From a virus, in the IMG/VR virus record IMGVR_UViG_3300009370_000045, positions 1 through 49,824 of that record: a stretch of 49,824 nt of DNA; one strand, given 5' to 3'. Within the stretch, counting starts at the first letter, position 1; each line of letters starts with the position of its first letter. This document shows positions 6,447-13,957 of this stretch, one piece after another. The notes under the pieces were generated by a model. It was not told where the DNA came from. It made no database searches and saw only the letters and a list, made by a program, of their open reading frames with translations. Made by a program: the position numbers and the translations under genes.

Positions 6447-6735
6447 TGTTAAATACCCAGAAGTAAAGTTTCAGTTAGTAGGCGTGGACAGCAACGCCTT
6501 TGGAATTATGGGAGCAGCCCAAAAAGCAGCCAAGAAGGCTGGCCTTACTGAAGAGCAGATTGAGGAATACCTCACAGAAGCTATGAGTGGGGATTACAAC
6601 AATGTAATCACGACCACGCTTAAGTACTTCGGTGGAAACGATGACGAAATGACCGAAGAAGAAGCCGATGCCGAATGGGATGAGCATTGGGAGAAAATGG
6701 ACGCTGAGCGTGATATGGAGGACGATGATGAGTAA
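6439..6735 (+). CDS. Conserved small phage protein with acidic tail
   Basis: 98 residues, overlapping the preceding gene by 8 bases. The first 60 residues (FQLVGVDSNAFGIMGAAQKA, then AGLTEEQIEEYLTEAMSGDYNN) match a widespread small phage/bacterial protein family of unknown function. The C-terminus adds EEADAEWDEHWEKMDAER, nearly the same tail as in the protein at 145-369. That tail looks like an added module. Confidence 0.8.
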   Translation: MSNVKYPEVKFQLVGVDSNAFGIMGAAQKAAKKAGLTEEQIEEYLTEAMSGDYNNVITTTLKYFGGNDDEMTEEEADAEWDEHWEKMDAERDMEDDDE

Positions 6736-6892
6736 TACCTCAATTGATTCTTTAAGTTTAGAACTGACCCTAAACGACATTCTGAAAGATGAGGGCTACC
6801 TCGCATTAGATATATGTAACATGGTGAGCGAGTTGCTGTCGAAGGAACTACCCAAGTACTTTGTGATTCTGGATAAGGAGGAAGATGATTGA
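6728..6892 (+). CDS. Hypothetical protein, 54 residues
   Basis: ATG 6728 lies 6 bases after GGAGG and overlaps the previous gene by 8 bases; ATG 6725 is an alternative. The protein is acidic and helical (LSLELTLNDILKDEGYLALD), ending EEDD. Function not recognised. Confidence 0.65.
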   Translation: MSNTSIDSLSLELTLNDILKDEGYLALDICNMVSELLSKELPKYFVILDKEEDD

Positions 6893-7001
6893 CACGCTGC
6901 GGGAATTAGAAGCGGAGTACGAAGACTGCGAGTGTTCCGCAGATATCAGAACTATACTTTGTGATTACTGTGAAGAAATGGAGCGACAAGATGAAGACTG
7001 A
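6885..7001 (+). CDS. Tiny Cys-rich protein, possible metal binder
   Basis: 38 residues, overlapping both neighbours; ATG 6885 follows AAGGAGGAAG. The sequence has CECSADIRTILCDYCEE: four Cys in a compact arrangement like a minimal zinc knuckle. It is supported by its position in the overlapping chain. Confidence 0.65.
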   Translation: MIDTLRELEAEYEDCECSADIRTILCDYCEEMERQDED

Positions 7002-7269
7002 AAATGAAGTTGTGATTTCAAAAGAGAGAATAGCTGTTCTCGATTCCATGGCTATGTTCTTAAATATGAACGGCTACGATGCGGTTTACGAAGCTACTTA
7101 CGGAACCGGACACGCCGAACATTATAAAGCTGAAAAGATCGGCAAAATGGAGAGGGGCGGTTTCGCTGCTCTGTGGTCCATGCTCGATGGCTACCACAGA
7201 AACAAACTCGCAGCAGCAGCACTCGATAAGTACTACGTAGAGTGTTTAAATTCTTATTCTAAAGACTAA
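6991..7269 (+). CDS. Hypothetical protein
   Basis: 92 residues from ATG 6991, 8 bases after GGAG; an upstream in-frame start would overlap most of the Cys-rich gene. Helical pattern with GYDAVYEATYGTGHAEHY and a final AAAALDKYYVECL. Function not recognised. Last gene of this operon. Confidence 0.7.
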   Translation: MKTENEVVISKERIAVLDSMAMFLNMNGYDAVYEATYGTGHAEHYKAEKIGKMERGGFAALWSMLDGYHRNKLAAAALDKYYVECLNSYSKD

Positions 7270-7288
7270 CGACTTCCTCCGAAGTCAA

Positions 7289-7322
7289 GAACAGCCCAGT
7301 CATACCCGTCTGGGCTGTTCGT
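7289..7322 (+). terminator. Terminator
   Basis: Eleven-bp stem 7289-7299/7310-7320 but almost no T-run, so its strength is uncertain. Confidence 0.65.
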
Positions 7323-7378
7323 CTGTCTGACAGACGAACAGCGTTCCGCACAAGTGCTTCCGCATAAAGGCGAAGTCC
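7315..7378 (+). repeat. Cassette copy 8: hairpin II plus box
   Basis: Twelve-bp stem 7315-7326/7330-7341, loop CTG. The box is at 7345-7378. Confidence 0.85.
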
Positions 7379-7405
7379 TGTTCTAAAAAAAGGCCCAGTT
7401 TTCAA

Positions 7406-7433
7406 TTGCACTAATAATCGTGAGCTATATACT
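7406..7433 (+). promoter_or_regulatory. Sigma70-type promoter
   Basis: TTGCAC 7406-7411, TATACT 7428-7433, spacer 16. Confidence 0.7.
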
Positions 7434-7468
7434 AATCCTAACGGCACAAGAAAGGAGGCGAAAACCGA

Positions 7469-8626
7469 TTGCCGTTAATCGTTGTTAGTGTTATAAACTT
7501 TCTACCCCTTATGAGGAATCTGAGTCAAATGACCGAAACTACAATTACAAAAGCGTCCAGCCAACTCTTCGGACGCAAAAAGGATGAGAAGTTTGAAACC
7601 CTTCTCTCTCTTCGTGAACACCTCAACCGCAGGAACACGAACACTTTTGAAAAGGAAGTTAAACTGTCCGACTTCCGCTACAACCACAACGGGAAAATGT
7701 TTCTCGAAGAGGCCAGCCTTACTTCAGATGTCGTCGGCCCCCGCCACGACTTGAACGACTGGTCTTTCCGTCAGCTTTGCAAGCAGTTGTCAGCACCTGC
7801 TGAATTTGTGTCGTTCCTGTCTCCCCGCCTTGCAGCGGATTGTATGCAGGAAGCAACCATCCGCAGGGAAGCCGATTCCCGCAAGGGTAAGTCTGTTTTC
7901 TGGATGGACGGTACTGGACCCGACGACAGCGAAGGGACCATCAGGGCCATCACTACTGACCGCTACACCCGCATCCTTGATAGCGATGTCTTGACTCAGG
8001 TTGAGAAGTACGCCAGCGGGATGGATGTTCAGGGACTCTACTCTGGCGAGAGGGACATCTTTTGCTTTATGACGAATGACCACAAGGTCAACATTGCTGG
8101 CGAAGATCTGAACAGGGGGTTCATGGCTTGGAACTCCGAAGTCGGGAGCAGGACCATCGGCGTGATGTCGTTCTACTACCGGACCATCTGTTCTAATCAC
8201 ATCGTCTGGGGTTGTTCCAATGTTCAGCAGAATGTCACCAAGCATATTGGCGACAAGCCGAAGGAACTGATGGAAGACCTCCCCCGCTTTATCGAGTGGG
8301 CTGCCTGCAAGGATGCTCTCATTAATGATGAGAAGGCCATCAAAAAGGCTCAGGAGATGATGCTGGCGAAAGACCCTGTGGCCTGTGCCCAAATTCTCAG
8401 GAAGATGGGATGGGGCAAAAAGGTAGCGGAGTCCATCGTCCAAGAGGCCGAAGTCGATCACGAGCGATACAATACCCCCGGCGAACCTTACAGCGTCTGG
8501 GGAATTGTTCAGGGAGCTACGGCTTACAGCCAACGCCACGAAAACCTTGATGACCGTTTCAAGGAAGACATGAAAATCTCGACCCTGATGGACAGGGCAG
8601 CAAAGGCTGCTCTTCAGGAAGCCTAA
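7469..8626 (+). CDS. DUF932-family protein
   Basis: 385 residues from TTG 7469, which has the best ribosome site (AAAGGAGG about 9 bases upstream). ATG 7529 (TETTITKASS onward) is a reasonable alternative and gives a more typical N-terminus. The body fits DUF932 phage/plasmid proteins: LSDFRYNHNGKMFLEE, the WSFRQLCKQLSAP region, then RAITTDRYTRILDSDVL, RGFMAWNSEVGSRTIGV and the TICSNHIVWG motif. No function is proven for this family; it is often encoded with early replication genes. It is a single-gene operon ending at a strong terminator. Confidence 0.85.
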   Translation: MPLIVVSVINFLPLMRNLSQMTETTITKASSQLFGRKKDEKFETLLSLREHLNRRNTNTFEKEVKLSDFRYNHNGKMFLEEASLTSDVVGPRHDLNDWSFRQLCKQLSAPAEFVSFLSPRLAADCMQEATIRREADSRKGKSVFWMDGTGPDDSEGTIRAITTDRYTRILDSDVLTQVEKYASGMDVQGLYSGERDIFCFMTNDHKVNIAGEDLNRGFMAWNSEVGSRTIGVMSFYYRTICSNHIVWGCSNVQQNVTKHIGDKPKELMEDLPRFIEWAACKDALINDEKAIKKAQEMMLAKDPVACAQILRKMGWGKKVAESIVQEAEVDHERYNTPGEPYSVWGIVQGATAYSQRHENLDDRFKEDMKISTLMDRAAKAALQEA

Positions 8627-8634
8627 ACGGTATC

Positions 8635-8667
8635 GCCCCCCACCGGAAACGGTGGGGGGCTTTTTTT
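8635..8667 (+). terminator. Strong rho-independent terminator
   Basis: Eleven-bp GC-rich stem 8635-8645/8650-8660, GAAA tetraloop, seven T. Confidence 0.95.
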
Positions 8668-8692
8668 AAATACAATCCGGTTATGAAAATTC

Positions 8693-8755
8693 CTGCTTTT
8701 TTGTGAACAAAAAAGCAGTCTCTCGCACAAGCGATTCGTTGAAAAGGCGTAACTC
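8693..8755 (+). repeat. Cassette copy 9: hairpin II plus box
   Basis: Stem 8693-8703/8708-8718, here separate from the terminator. The box is at 8720-8755. No convincing sigma70 promoter follows it before the gene at 8788. Confidence 0.8.
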
Positions 8756-8787
8756 TTTAACCCATTTTACTGAAAGGATTTTTATCC

Positions 8788-8985
8788 ATGGCTGATGTAG
8801 CTGAACAAAAACCCAAGTATCTAAATATAGGACTGCCCGCAGAACTGCACTTGGCTTTCAAAACTAAGTGCGTTTCAAACGGTCAGTATGTAGGAGATAC
8901 TCTTACCGCCCTCATGGCAATGTACTGCTCTGGAGAAGCGGACGACGCCGTCGCGAAGTATCTCCAGAAAAAGAAGAGTGACTAG
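8788..8985 (+). CDS. Possible ribbon-helix-helix DNA-binding protein
   Basis: 65 residues. KYLNIGLPAELHLAFKTKC could be the strand plus first helix of a CopG/Arc-type fold, followed by a second helix (YVGDTLTALMAMYC) and a basic end. If so, it would bind DNA as a dimer and may regulate this region. The assignment rests on pattern only. It overlaps the nuclease gene by 8 bases. Confidence 0.55.
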   Translation: MADVAEQKPKYLNIGLPAELHLAFKTKCVSNGQYVGDTLTALMAMYCSGEADDAVAKYLQKKKSD

Positions 8986-9250
8986 AGAAAATAAAATCCA
9001 AGCTGGCATTGTCCGGTTCTTGCGGAAACAAGAGGATTGTTGGGTCTACCCTACGTGCGACCGTTTCACAGTAGGGGTACCCGACATTCTTGGATGCCTA
9101 CGCGGTCGTTTCTTCGCTCTTGAAGTAAAGAAGCCAACGGGCCGCTTAAGTAAAATCCAAACTTACCAACTGGTAAAAATCCGCGAAGCCGGTGGGATAG
9201 CCGGTCGCGTCGACTCCCTAAAAGATGCGCGTGAAGTTTTAGGACTCTAA
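8978..9250 (+). CDS. VRR-NUC domain nuclease
   Basis: 90 residues from GTG 8978. It has the PD-(D/E)XK core of VRR-NUC proteins: Asp36 in GVPDILG, Glu49 and Lys51 in ALEVKKPTG, and Gln61 in KIQTYQ. It is a stand-alone phage form, about the usual length. It probably cuts branched or structured DNA during replication or recombination. It is translationally coupled to the possible RHH protein and followed by a terminator. Confidence 0.9.
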   Translation: MTRENKIQAGIVRFLRKQEDCWVYPTCDRFTVGVPDILGCLRGRFFALEVKKPTGRLSKIQTYQLVKIREAGGIAGRVDSLKDAREVLGL

Positions 9251-9255
9251 TAAAA

Positions 9256-9293
9256 AACCGCACCGAAGAAGGACTCCTCGGTGCGGTTATTTT
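9256..9293 (+). terminator. Rho-independent terminator
   Basis: Eleven-bp stem 9256-9266/9278-9288 then ATTTT. Unlike most plus-strand operon ends, no box follows. Confidence 0.85.
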
Positions 9294-9362
9294 GAGTCAG
9301 GGAATACTCAGATATTAACCCTAAGAAACTCTCGACCCTAACGAAAAATATCTTTATTTCGC

Positions 9363-9402
9363 TTGACCTTATCTTGCTAACGATTATAATAACTTATCGT
9401 TA
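9363..9402 (+). promoter_or_regulatory. Sigma70 promoter with dyad over the -10
   Basis: TTGACC 9363-9368, TATAAT 9385-9390, spacer 16. TAACGAT 9378-9384 and ATCGTTA 9396-9402 form an inverted repeat flanking the -10, a plausible operator. Confidence 0.85.
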
Positions 9403-9425
9403 ACAACAACTCATGGGAGGTACTG

Positions 9426-9851
9426 ATGAATACATTTGTTGGGTCTACTAAAGAAGCTCACGAAACGATGAGTAACTTGCTGCGTGAGCAAGGTGAGACT
9501 GAGAAGGGTGAGATACTCGCCCGTCTGATGTCCGATTACATGTGCAACGGTCGGAACACAATGGCAATGGATGGATTCGTTGACTATTGGGCCAGTGAAC
9601 ACCGGACCATCCAACAGTCTTTTACCATGCTGGTTCTGCATTGGATTCGTTCTCTTTACCAGAAAGAGAAAGAGGGTCTGTTCGATTTGCGTAACGCCTA
9701 CTCGGTTGGATTCGCAAAAGGTGTTGTCGATTGTCTTAAAGACTACGATTACAAGTACGGAGAAGGTGAGCGAATGGTTCAGTATCTCTACGATTTCAAT
9801 CTGAATGATCGCTTTGACGAAGACCGTGTCATCGAATTCCCTCTGGTATAA
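9426..9851 (+). CDS. Hypothetical protein
   Basis: 141 residues after GGGAGG. The composition suggests an all-helical soluble protein with many charged residues and several Trp/Tyr (FVDYWASEHRTIQQSF, LHWIRSLYQKEKEG). Function not recognised. First of three genes controlled by the promoter at 9363; the next gene starts 11 bases after its stop. Confidence 0.75.
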   Translation: MNTFVGSTKEAHETMSNLLREQGETEKGEILARLMSDYMCNGRNTMAMDGFVDYWASEHRTIQQSFTMLVLHWIRSLYQKEKEGLFDLRNAYSVGFAKGVVDCLKDYDYKYGEGERMVQYLYDFNLNDRFDEDRVIEFPLV

Positions 9852-9862
9852 GGAAGAGAACA

Positions 9863-10540
9863 ATGCCTAACTGGTGCAGCAACGACCTAACAGTAACCGG
9901 ACCCAAGGAAGAAATAGAGAGATGGGTAGAATTCTCTACTGGGCTTCCTCCAAAGTACAAACCTTCTAAGTTAGAAGAAGAGATCTTTGGGAAGCCTCTT
10001 AAGAATGAAAAAGAAGAACCTGAGATCCTAAACTTTCATTCTATCTGCCCCATTCCTCAACTAACTCTCGACTTCGGGTTTGACCACGGATATGTGGAAG
10101 ACGCTGACGGTAACAGGAAACCGCCAGAGGGTTCTCCAGAATGTGGGTACGACGCTCAATGCAGATTGTGGGGAACGAAGTGGCCTGCCTGTGAAGTTTC
10201 GGTAACCACCCCAGAGACTTGTACAAGCTGGAGTCCAGTTATGGAAAGTGAAGACCATTCTTGGATTTCTTATAACTTCGATACAGCTTGGTCCCCACCA
10301 GAACCTCTTGTTCGAGCAGCAGCCCTTTTGTTTCCTGATTGTATTTTCAATCTGACTTTCACAGGAGAAGGGTACGAGTTCAAAGGGCAATTGATGCTCA
10401 AGAACTCTTTAGAACTTGTGAGTGAAACAAGGAAAGGAACATTCTCAGATATGGTTTCTGACTCGGACGAACACACGGCGTGGGATATGTTCGGAATCAG
10501 CGATATGTTAGAGGAACACAAAGGAGTAAAAAATGGATAA
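9863..10540 (+). CDS. Api92/YubB-like ferredoxin-fold protein
   Basis: 225 residues. It begins MPNWCSNDLTVTGPKEEI, the signature opening of the Api92/YubB (DUF1281) family, whose N-terminal domain is ferredoxin-like. The family's later block is present as LWGTKWPACEVSV and SYNFDTAWSPPEPLV. These proteins occur on plasmids and phages without a settled function. The end overlaps the next gene by 8 bases. Confidence 0.85.
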   Translation: MPNWCSNDLTVTGPKEEIERWVEFSTGLPPKYKPSKLEEEIFGKPLKNEKEEPEILNFHSICPIPQLTLDFGFDHGYVEDADGNRKPPEGSPECGYDAQCRLWGTKWPACEVSVTTPETCTSWSPVMESEDHSWISYNFDTAWSPPEPLVRAAALLFPDCIFNLTFTGEGYEFKGQLMLKNSLELVSETRKGTFSDMVSDSDEHTAWDMFGISDMLEEHKGVKNG

Positions 10541-10724
10541 GAAAACACAATGGACAGTATGGGTAGAAGGCGTCCCTATGAATTTAGATACTGAACCTTC
10601 TACACAGGAAGAGATTCTGGAATTCGCCCAGACGAGATTTCACCCCCAACCCGCTTTATTTTTCAAAGGTGATAAACACCCGCTTGATATTAAAGTAACT
10701 CCGGGGCATAGTTCTGAAGAGTAA
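10533..10724 (+). CDS. Hypothetical protein, 63 residues
   Basis: ATG 10533 overlaps the preceding gene by 8 bases; AAAGGAG lies just upstream. QWTVWVEGVPMNLDTEPS followed by a helix and more strands suggests a small alpha/beta domain. Function not recognised. Last protein gene of its operon. Confidence 0.7.
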   Translation: MDKKTQWTVWVEGVPMNLDTEPSTQEEILEFAQTRFHPQPALFFKGDKHPLDIKVTPGHSSEE

Positions 10725-10732
10725 AAGCTACG

Positions 10733-10827
10733 GTGCTTCTAAAAGGGAGTATTAGCACTAATCTTCACTTCACAGTTCAGAGGTCCGACCCCTCCCATTG
10801 GTTGGTTAACGATCTTTTCCTCTGAAC
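10733..10827 (+). ncRNA. Candidate structured 3' region
   Basis: Two inverted repeats: GTGCT 10733-10737 with AGCAC 10754-10758, and GTTCAGAGG 10775-10783 with CCTCTGAAC 10819-10827. They lie between the last gene and the terminator. No gene is visible here. Confidence 0.35.
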
Positions 10828-10833
10828 GCCCTT

Positions 10834-10866
10834 GGGAGCCAGTATTCACTTCTGGCTCCCATTTTT
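10834..10866 (+). terminator. Rho-independent terminator
   Basis: Nine-bp stem 10834-10842/10852-10860 then ATTTTT. Confidence 0.9.
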
Positions 10867-10879
10867 AATTCCCCCGTTA

Positions 10880-10946
10880 AATGGTCGGCTGTGGAACAGC
10901 CGACCATTCTCCCCGCACAACCGGTTGCACAAAAAGGCGCGGGTCT
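10880..10946 (+). repeat. Cassette copy 10: hairpin II plus box
   Basis: Twelve-bp stem 10880-10891/10897-10908 with GTGGAAC at the loop, separate from the terminator. The box is at 10911-10946. Confidence 0.85.
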
Positions 10947-10958
10947 GTAAAAAAGGGT

Positions 10959-10986
10959 TTGACATTAGTTACCTAACGACTATAAT
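10959..10986 (+). promoter_or_regulatory. Consensus sigma70 promoter
   Basis: TTGACA 10959-10964, TATAAT 10981-10986, spacer 16 ending in TAACGAC. It is almost the same as the minus-strand promoter at 13662-13689, so both may answer to one regulator. Confidence 0.9.
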
Positions 10987-11022
10987 ACTAATTCAACCTA
11001 TCTCTTAGAAAGGAGACACGAT

Positions 11023-11244
11023 ATGGGACAGCCTTGCTTTAGTGAGGATGAAGTAGAAGAAATGAGGGTCGAGTGCTACAGGCATTGGGTCGCTCATCAC
11101 GGTACACCAAGCAGCATACGTGCAGCAGCGTGGGACGGATGCTTCGACGAGTTTCCGAAATACGGATGGAAGGATGCCGAGGACGAACTCGTTATCGAGT
11201 ATTACGTCAGGCACGTTACCAGAGGGGCGGTGAAGTCATCTTAA
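11023..11244 (+). CDS. Hypothetical protein
   Basis: 73 residues after AAAGGAGA. Helical, acidic at both ends, with HWVAHHGTPSSIRAAAWDGC in the centre. Function not recognised. It opens an operon of seven very small genes (11023-12362), most joined by ATGA or TAATG overlaps. Confidence 0.7.
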   Translation: MGQPCFSEDEVEEMRVECYRHWVAHHGTPSSIRAAAWDGCFDEFPKYGWKDAEDELVIEYYVRHVTRGAVKSS

Positions 11245-11267
11245 AGTACAAAAAAGCAGGGGAGAGA

Positions 11268-11435
11268 ATGACCTTGGTTCATCTTCTCCGAGAAATGAAC
11301 GACATGCTTACTCATTGCATGGAAGGCGAAGAGGTTGTTAATTGTTACAACAACATCATGATGGACCAGATCGAATATGTTGGCGACGACATGTTCCGCA
11401 AGGTAACCGATGGACACGGTGGGGAGGTGGACTAA
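11268..11435 (+). CDS. Hypothetical protein, 55 residues
   Basis: ATG 11268 follows AGGGGAG closely. The sequence is helical with several Met and two Cys (LLREMNDMLTHCMEGEEVVNC). The stop overlaps the next start (TAATG). Function not recognised. Confidence 0.6.
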   Translation: MTLVHLLREMNDMLTHCMEGEEVVNCYNNIMMDQIEYVGDDMFRKVTDGHGGEVD

Positions 11436-11641
11436 TGCCAAGACGACCTTCCCGCAACCAACAGAAAATGATCGGCTGTGACTGTCTTCTCGAATTGTTC
11501 GTCGCTAAATTTAAGAACTACGACGAAGCCGAGGTGATGGGGTACGGAGAAATCTACCCTGCAATAGTAGACTGGCTGGCCGATCACGGCGTTATGGACC
11601 ACGACGAATTAGAAGTTCTACTGGAGGGATACTATGGTTGA
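11435..11641 (+). CDS. Hypothetical protein, 68 residues
   Basis: It starts on the preceding stop after GGGGAGG. The N-terminus is basic (MPRRPSRNQQK), then helical, ending in AIVDWLADHGVMDHDELEVLL. That DWLADH stretch resembles CGWLADHDHLG in the next gene, so the two may be diverged duplicates. Confidence 0.65.
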   Translation: MPRRPSRNQQKMIGCDCLLELFVAKFKNYDEAEVMGYGEIYPAIVDWLADHGVMDHDELEVLLEGYYG

Positions 11642-11822
11642 TGAGGTTTACGGAGAGAAACGAATAAATGGAAGTAAAGACCTCTACGACAGGGTATGCG
11701 GTTGGTTGGCTGACCACGACCACCTTGGTTCTCCAGAAGCCGAGAAGACAGGGGGTATGTTGATGGAAGAAGCTGAGTGGCTGTTAGGAGACATTTACAA
11801 GAGTTGCGGAGGTGTGGAATGA
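11634..11822 (+). CDS. Hypothetical protein, 62 residues
   Basis: Overlaps the previous gene by 8 bases and the next by 4. It contains LYDRVCGWLADHDHLG and an acidic EEAEWLLGDIYKSC end. The WLADH motif is shared with the upstream neighbour. Function not recognised. Confidence 0.65.
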   Translation: MVDEVYGEKRINGSKDLYDRVCGWLADHDHLGSPEAEKTGGMLMEEAEWLLGDIYKSCGGVE

Positions 11823-11995
11823 ATAGTGTCCATAGGAAAGTTATTAAGTTTGCGTATCTCGACTTAGACGGAGCGATCCGCTATTGGGAAGGAAAAGATA
11901 GACTTTCCGCCGAAGAGCAGGAGTTGATGGGAGCTTACTTAGCTACCTGTAAGGATTTAGTAGAACAGTTTCCCTTTTTAGGAGAAGACAAATGA
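11819..11995 (+). CDS. Hypothetical protein, 58 residues
   Basis: ATGA overlap with the previous gene; GGAGG is about 8 bases upstream. Helical with IKFAYLDLDGAIRYWEGKDRLS. Function not recognised. Confidence 0.65.
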   Translation: MNSVHRKVIKFAYLDLDGAIRYWEGKDRLSAEEQELMGAYLATCKDLVEQFPFLGEDK

Positions 11996-12174
11996 AGCTA
12001 ACGACGACTGAGAAAACAAATATAAGATTACTAATCGTCGATACCCTGCTTCGAGATTTGTACAACGATTGGATGACAATGGTGGAACAGGATATAGAAG
12101 ACGGGAATGAGGACACCAATAAGCTATATGTCAGGTGTAGAAGGTACTTCGAGGATAACGGGATAACAACATGA
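11992..12174 (+). CDS. Hypothetical protein, 60 residues
   Basis: ATGA overlaps at both ends, with AGGAG upstream. Helical and acidic (IVDTLLRDLYNDWMTMVEQDIEDG). Function not recognised. Confidence 0.65.
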   Translation: MKLTTTEKTNIRLLIVDTLLRDLYNDWMTMVEQDIEDGNEDTNKLYVRCRRYFEDNGITT

Positions 12175-12362
12175 AGAAGTTTAGAATCCAAATAGTAGAA
12201 ACTACAGACTATGTAGTAGAAGCAGAAAGTGAAAGTGAAGCCTATGACTTCGTTCACAACTGCGGAATGGGCGAGAGGAGAACCCAAACAACCTCTACTT
12301 CTGGAATCTGGGAAATGTCAGAAGATGGTCAATGGATTAAGTATCCCGGAGTAACGAACTAA
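12171..12362 (+). CDS. Small protein with VEAESESEA strand-helix motif
   Basis: 63 residues, last gene of the operon. FRIQIVETTDYVVEAESESEAYDFV is the pattern of small phage proteins in which a beta-strand ends in VEA-SEEEA before a helix; a similar stretch occurs in the minus-strand protein at 13154. The function of such proteins is unknown. Confidence 0.7.
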   Translation: MKKFRIQIVETTDYVVEAESESEAYDFVHNCGMGERRTQTTSTSGIWEMSEDGQWIKYPGVTN

Positions 12363-12377
12363 CGTCTTCTTTCTACT

Positions 12378-12410
12378 GGCCGGGCGCGTCCCAAAGCGCG
12401 TCCGGCCTTT
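12378..12410 (+). terminator. Terminator of the plus-strand region
   Basis: Eleven-base GC-rich arms 12378-12388/12397-12407 with one wobble, then TTT. It marks where plus- and minus-strand transcription meet. Confidence 0.85.
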
Positions 12411-12424
12411 TCAGTTCTAAACGC

Positions 12425-12491
12425 AATTGGGCGGCTGTGGAACAGCCGCCCAATTTTCTAGCACAACCCCTTCGCATAAAAGGCAGAGGTC
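12425..12491 (+). repeat. Cassette copy 11: hairpin II plus box, no promoter after it
   Basis: Thirteen-bp stem 12425-12437/12443-12455 with GTGGAAC at the loop. The box at 12458-12491 touches the stop of the convergent gene at 12490. No plus-strand gene or promoter follows. Confidence 0.8.
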
Positions 12492-12966
12492 AGAACGGTA
12501 AACTCATACCTGTTGCCGATGGGATATGGCTTGTACTATCCAGAAATGAATCGCAGTCAATCCAGTGCGCCGTAATGCCGTTCTCAATGCTCATACTAAT
12601 GAAGTCTGCCTTGTAAACAAAACACTCGGACGCACCGCAATGATCTTTCTCAGCGAAAAACTGCCCGTGCTTATACGGGTTATACGAGACTACTTTATCT
12701 ATCATCTCCGGGTAACTCCCAGAATCTAAATTTAGCGTCAGCGTGGGCGTCCCCTGCACGAACGCATGGACGTTTTTCCTCTTTTCCTTGAGGACTTTTT
12801 CCCTACCAGCTTGCGAAACAACGAACGTAACTTCTTCAAGGCATAACTCCGTAACGTGGTCTATGACACGATTGTATCTCGGGCTTTTAGAATCGAAATC
12901 TCGGACGGACCAGCAGTCCAAGTGAAGGTTCCGATATACTCTTACTCTTGAGGCGGTACTTTTCAT
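12490..12966 (-). CDS. Conserved phage hypothetical protein
   Basis: 158 residues; ATG 12966 overlaps the preceding stop as TAATG, with GGAG upstream. An early RVRVYRNLHLDCWSVRD block is followed by RVIDHVTELCLEEVTFVVS, AGREKVLKEKRKNVHAFVQG. From recall, this combination (especially KNVHAFV-G) is common in small phage proteins without known function. Last of four minus-strand genes from the promoter at 13662-13689. Confidence 0.75.
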   Translation of the reverse strand: MKSTASRVRVYRNLHLDCWSVRDFDSKSPRYNRVIDHVTELCLEEVTFVVSQAGREKVLKEKRKNVHAFVQGTPTLTLNLDSGSYPEMIDKVVSYNPYKHGQFFAEKDHCGASECFVYKADFISMSIENGITAHWIDCDSFLDSTSHIPSATGMSLPF

Positions 12967-13154
12967 TAGTCTGCTTCTCCAGCGTGGGAGTAGGAATCGC
13001 AATGCCCGAAGCAATCAGTCGATTCATTCGATCCAACGATATCGGCAATACGCTCTAGCAATCCTGCGATAAGCACTTCCCTCGGAACTTCGTATGCGTC
13101 TTCCACCTCGGTATCAATGGAAAACGCTATGTCGTACATGTGGTTGTATTTCAT
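12966..13154 (-). CDS. Conserved small phage protein
   Basis: 62 residues; ATG 13154 lies on the preceding stop with GAGGAG just upstream. NHMYDIAFSIDTEVEDAYEV and PREVLIAGLLERI are landmarks of a small phage protein family of unknown function. The end has a Cys pair (DCFGHCDSY). Confidence 0.75.
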   Translation of the reverse strand: MKYNHMYDIAFSIDTEVEDAYEVPREVLIAGLLERIADIVGSNESTDCFGHCDSYSHAGEAD

Positions 13155-13339
13155 TACTGCTCCTCTGCCCACACTTCGTCTTTGTTACAGTCGTAACCGT
13201 CCCATTCTGAGGAACTGGCTATCTCGACAGCCTCTTCTTCTGAAGCCGCCTCTACTATCTTGTATTGGACTTCTTGGCTGAAAACGCAGTAGGTTTTCAG
13301 TTTCTTCGGCTCTACATTCTTTGCCGTACCTTCTTGCAT
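13154..13339 (-). CDS. Small protein with VEAASEEEA motif
   Basis: 61 residues after AAAGGAGAG. The central YKIVEAASEEEAVEIA is the strand-helix unit also seen in the plus-strand protein at 12171. An acidic Trp-containing C-terminus follows. Function unknown; located 12 bases after the first gene of this operon. Confidence 0.7.
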   Translation of the reverse strand: MQEGTAKNVEPKKLKTYCVFSQEVQYKIVEAASEEEAVEIASSSEWDGYDCNKDEVWAEEQ

Positions 13340-13351
13340 ATCTCTCTCCTT

Positions 13352-13630
13352 TCAACTATTGAAAAACAACTCGCCGGAACCCCACACCTTGGGAGCCTCC
13401 ATAGCGGGTATTTCGACAGGAATCATATCTCCGTTAATAAGCCCAAGGTGATACTTCATGGACACTTTACTAAACGCCGCTGCCAGAGACTCGATGAGGT
13501 CGGGCCTCTCTACTGCGCCTTGGATAGGTGTTGAAGTAAGAGCGATACGGAGTTCACCCTTAGCGATTCTCTCTGCCAGTTCTTCAGGCAGTTGAGCCAG
13601 TACTTCTACGCTGCGATATTCGCCAGCCAT
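13352..13630 (-). CDS. Hypothetical protein
   Basis: 92 residues after AAAGGAGG. VEVLAQLPEELAERIAKGELRIAL and LIESLAAAFSKVSMKYHLGLI suggest helices around a short strand segment. Function not recognised. First gene of the four-gene minus-strand operon. Confidence 0.7.
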   Translation of the reverse strand: MAGEYRSVEVLAQLPEELAERIAKGELRIALTSTPIQGAVERPDLIESLAAAFSKVSMKYHLGLINGDMIPVEIPAMEAPKVWGSGELFFNS

Positions 13631-13661
13631 TCCGTGCCTCCTTTCTTAAGGTTGATAGGTC

Positions 13662-13689
13662 ATTATAGTCGTTACCTACCTAATGTCAA
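13662..13689 (-). promoter_or_regulatory. Consensus sigma70 promoter, minus strand
   Basis: On the minus strand TTGACA (13684-13689) and TATAAT (13662-13667) with spacer 16. The spacer differs from that of the promoter at 10959 at only a few positions. Confidence 0.9.
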
Positions 13690-13851
13690 AGGGTTACCGG
13701 AGAAATTATGAAAATTTTAGAAATTATGAAAAAGTAACGCCGTCGCACCTCATGGCCCTCTGTCAGAATTCCGAGTAATCAAAACCACTTCCCCTTTTAA
13801 AAACTGAACGGAGTTGGTTTATGAAATGTAAACTATAAACTACATAACGCC

Positions 13852-13939
13852 GTCGCGTGGTGGACACCGCGACGTAGTAAACTCGCACCTCCGTCGCACG
13901 GCGGTCTCGCACAATTTGTTAGGGCAAAAGGCGTAGGTC
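13852..13939 (+). repeat. Cassette copy 12: hairpin plus box, promoterless
   Basis: A GC-rich hairpin at 13852-13873 (GTCGCG/CGCGAC outer arms) and the box at 13903-13939 (GCACAATTTG, AAAAGGCGTAGGTCC). Confidence 0.7.
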
Positions 13940-13957
13940 CGTCAACCACGTAACAAC

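Noticed and set aside
7790-8539. Long 249-codon minus-strand frame inside the DUF932 gene
   Set aside because: Antisense shadow of a well-supported gene; no ribosome site or promoter.
8788-8985. Toxin-antitoxin pair with the VRR-NUC gene
   Set aside because: The second protein is a DNA-repair type nuclease with conserved active site and phage distribution; no toxin feature seen.
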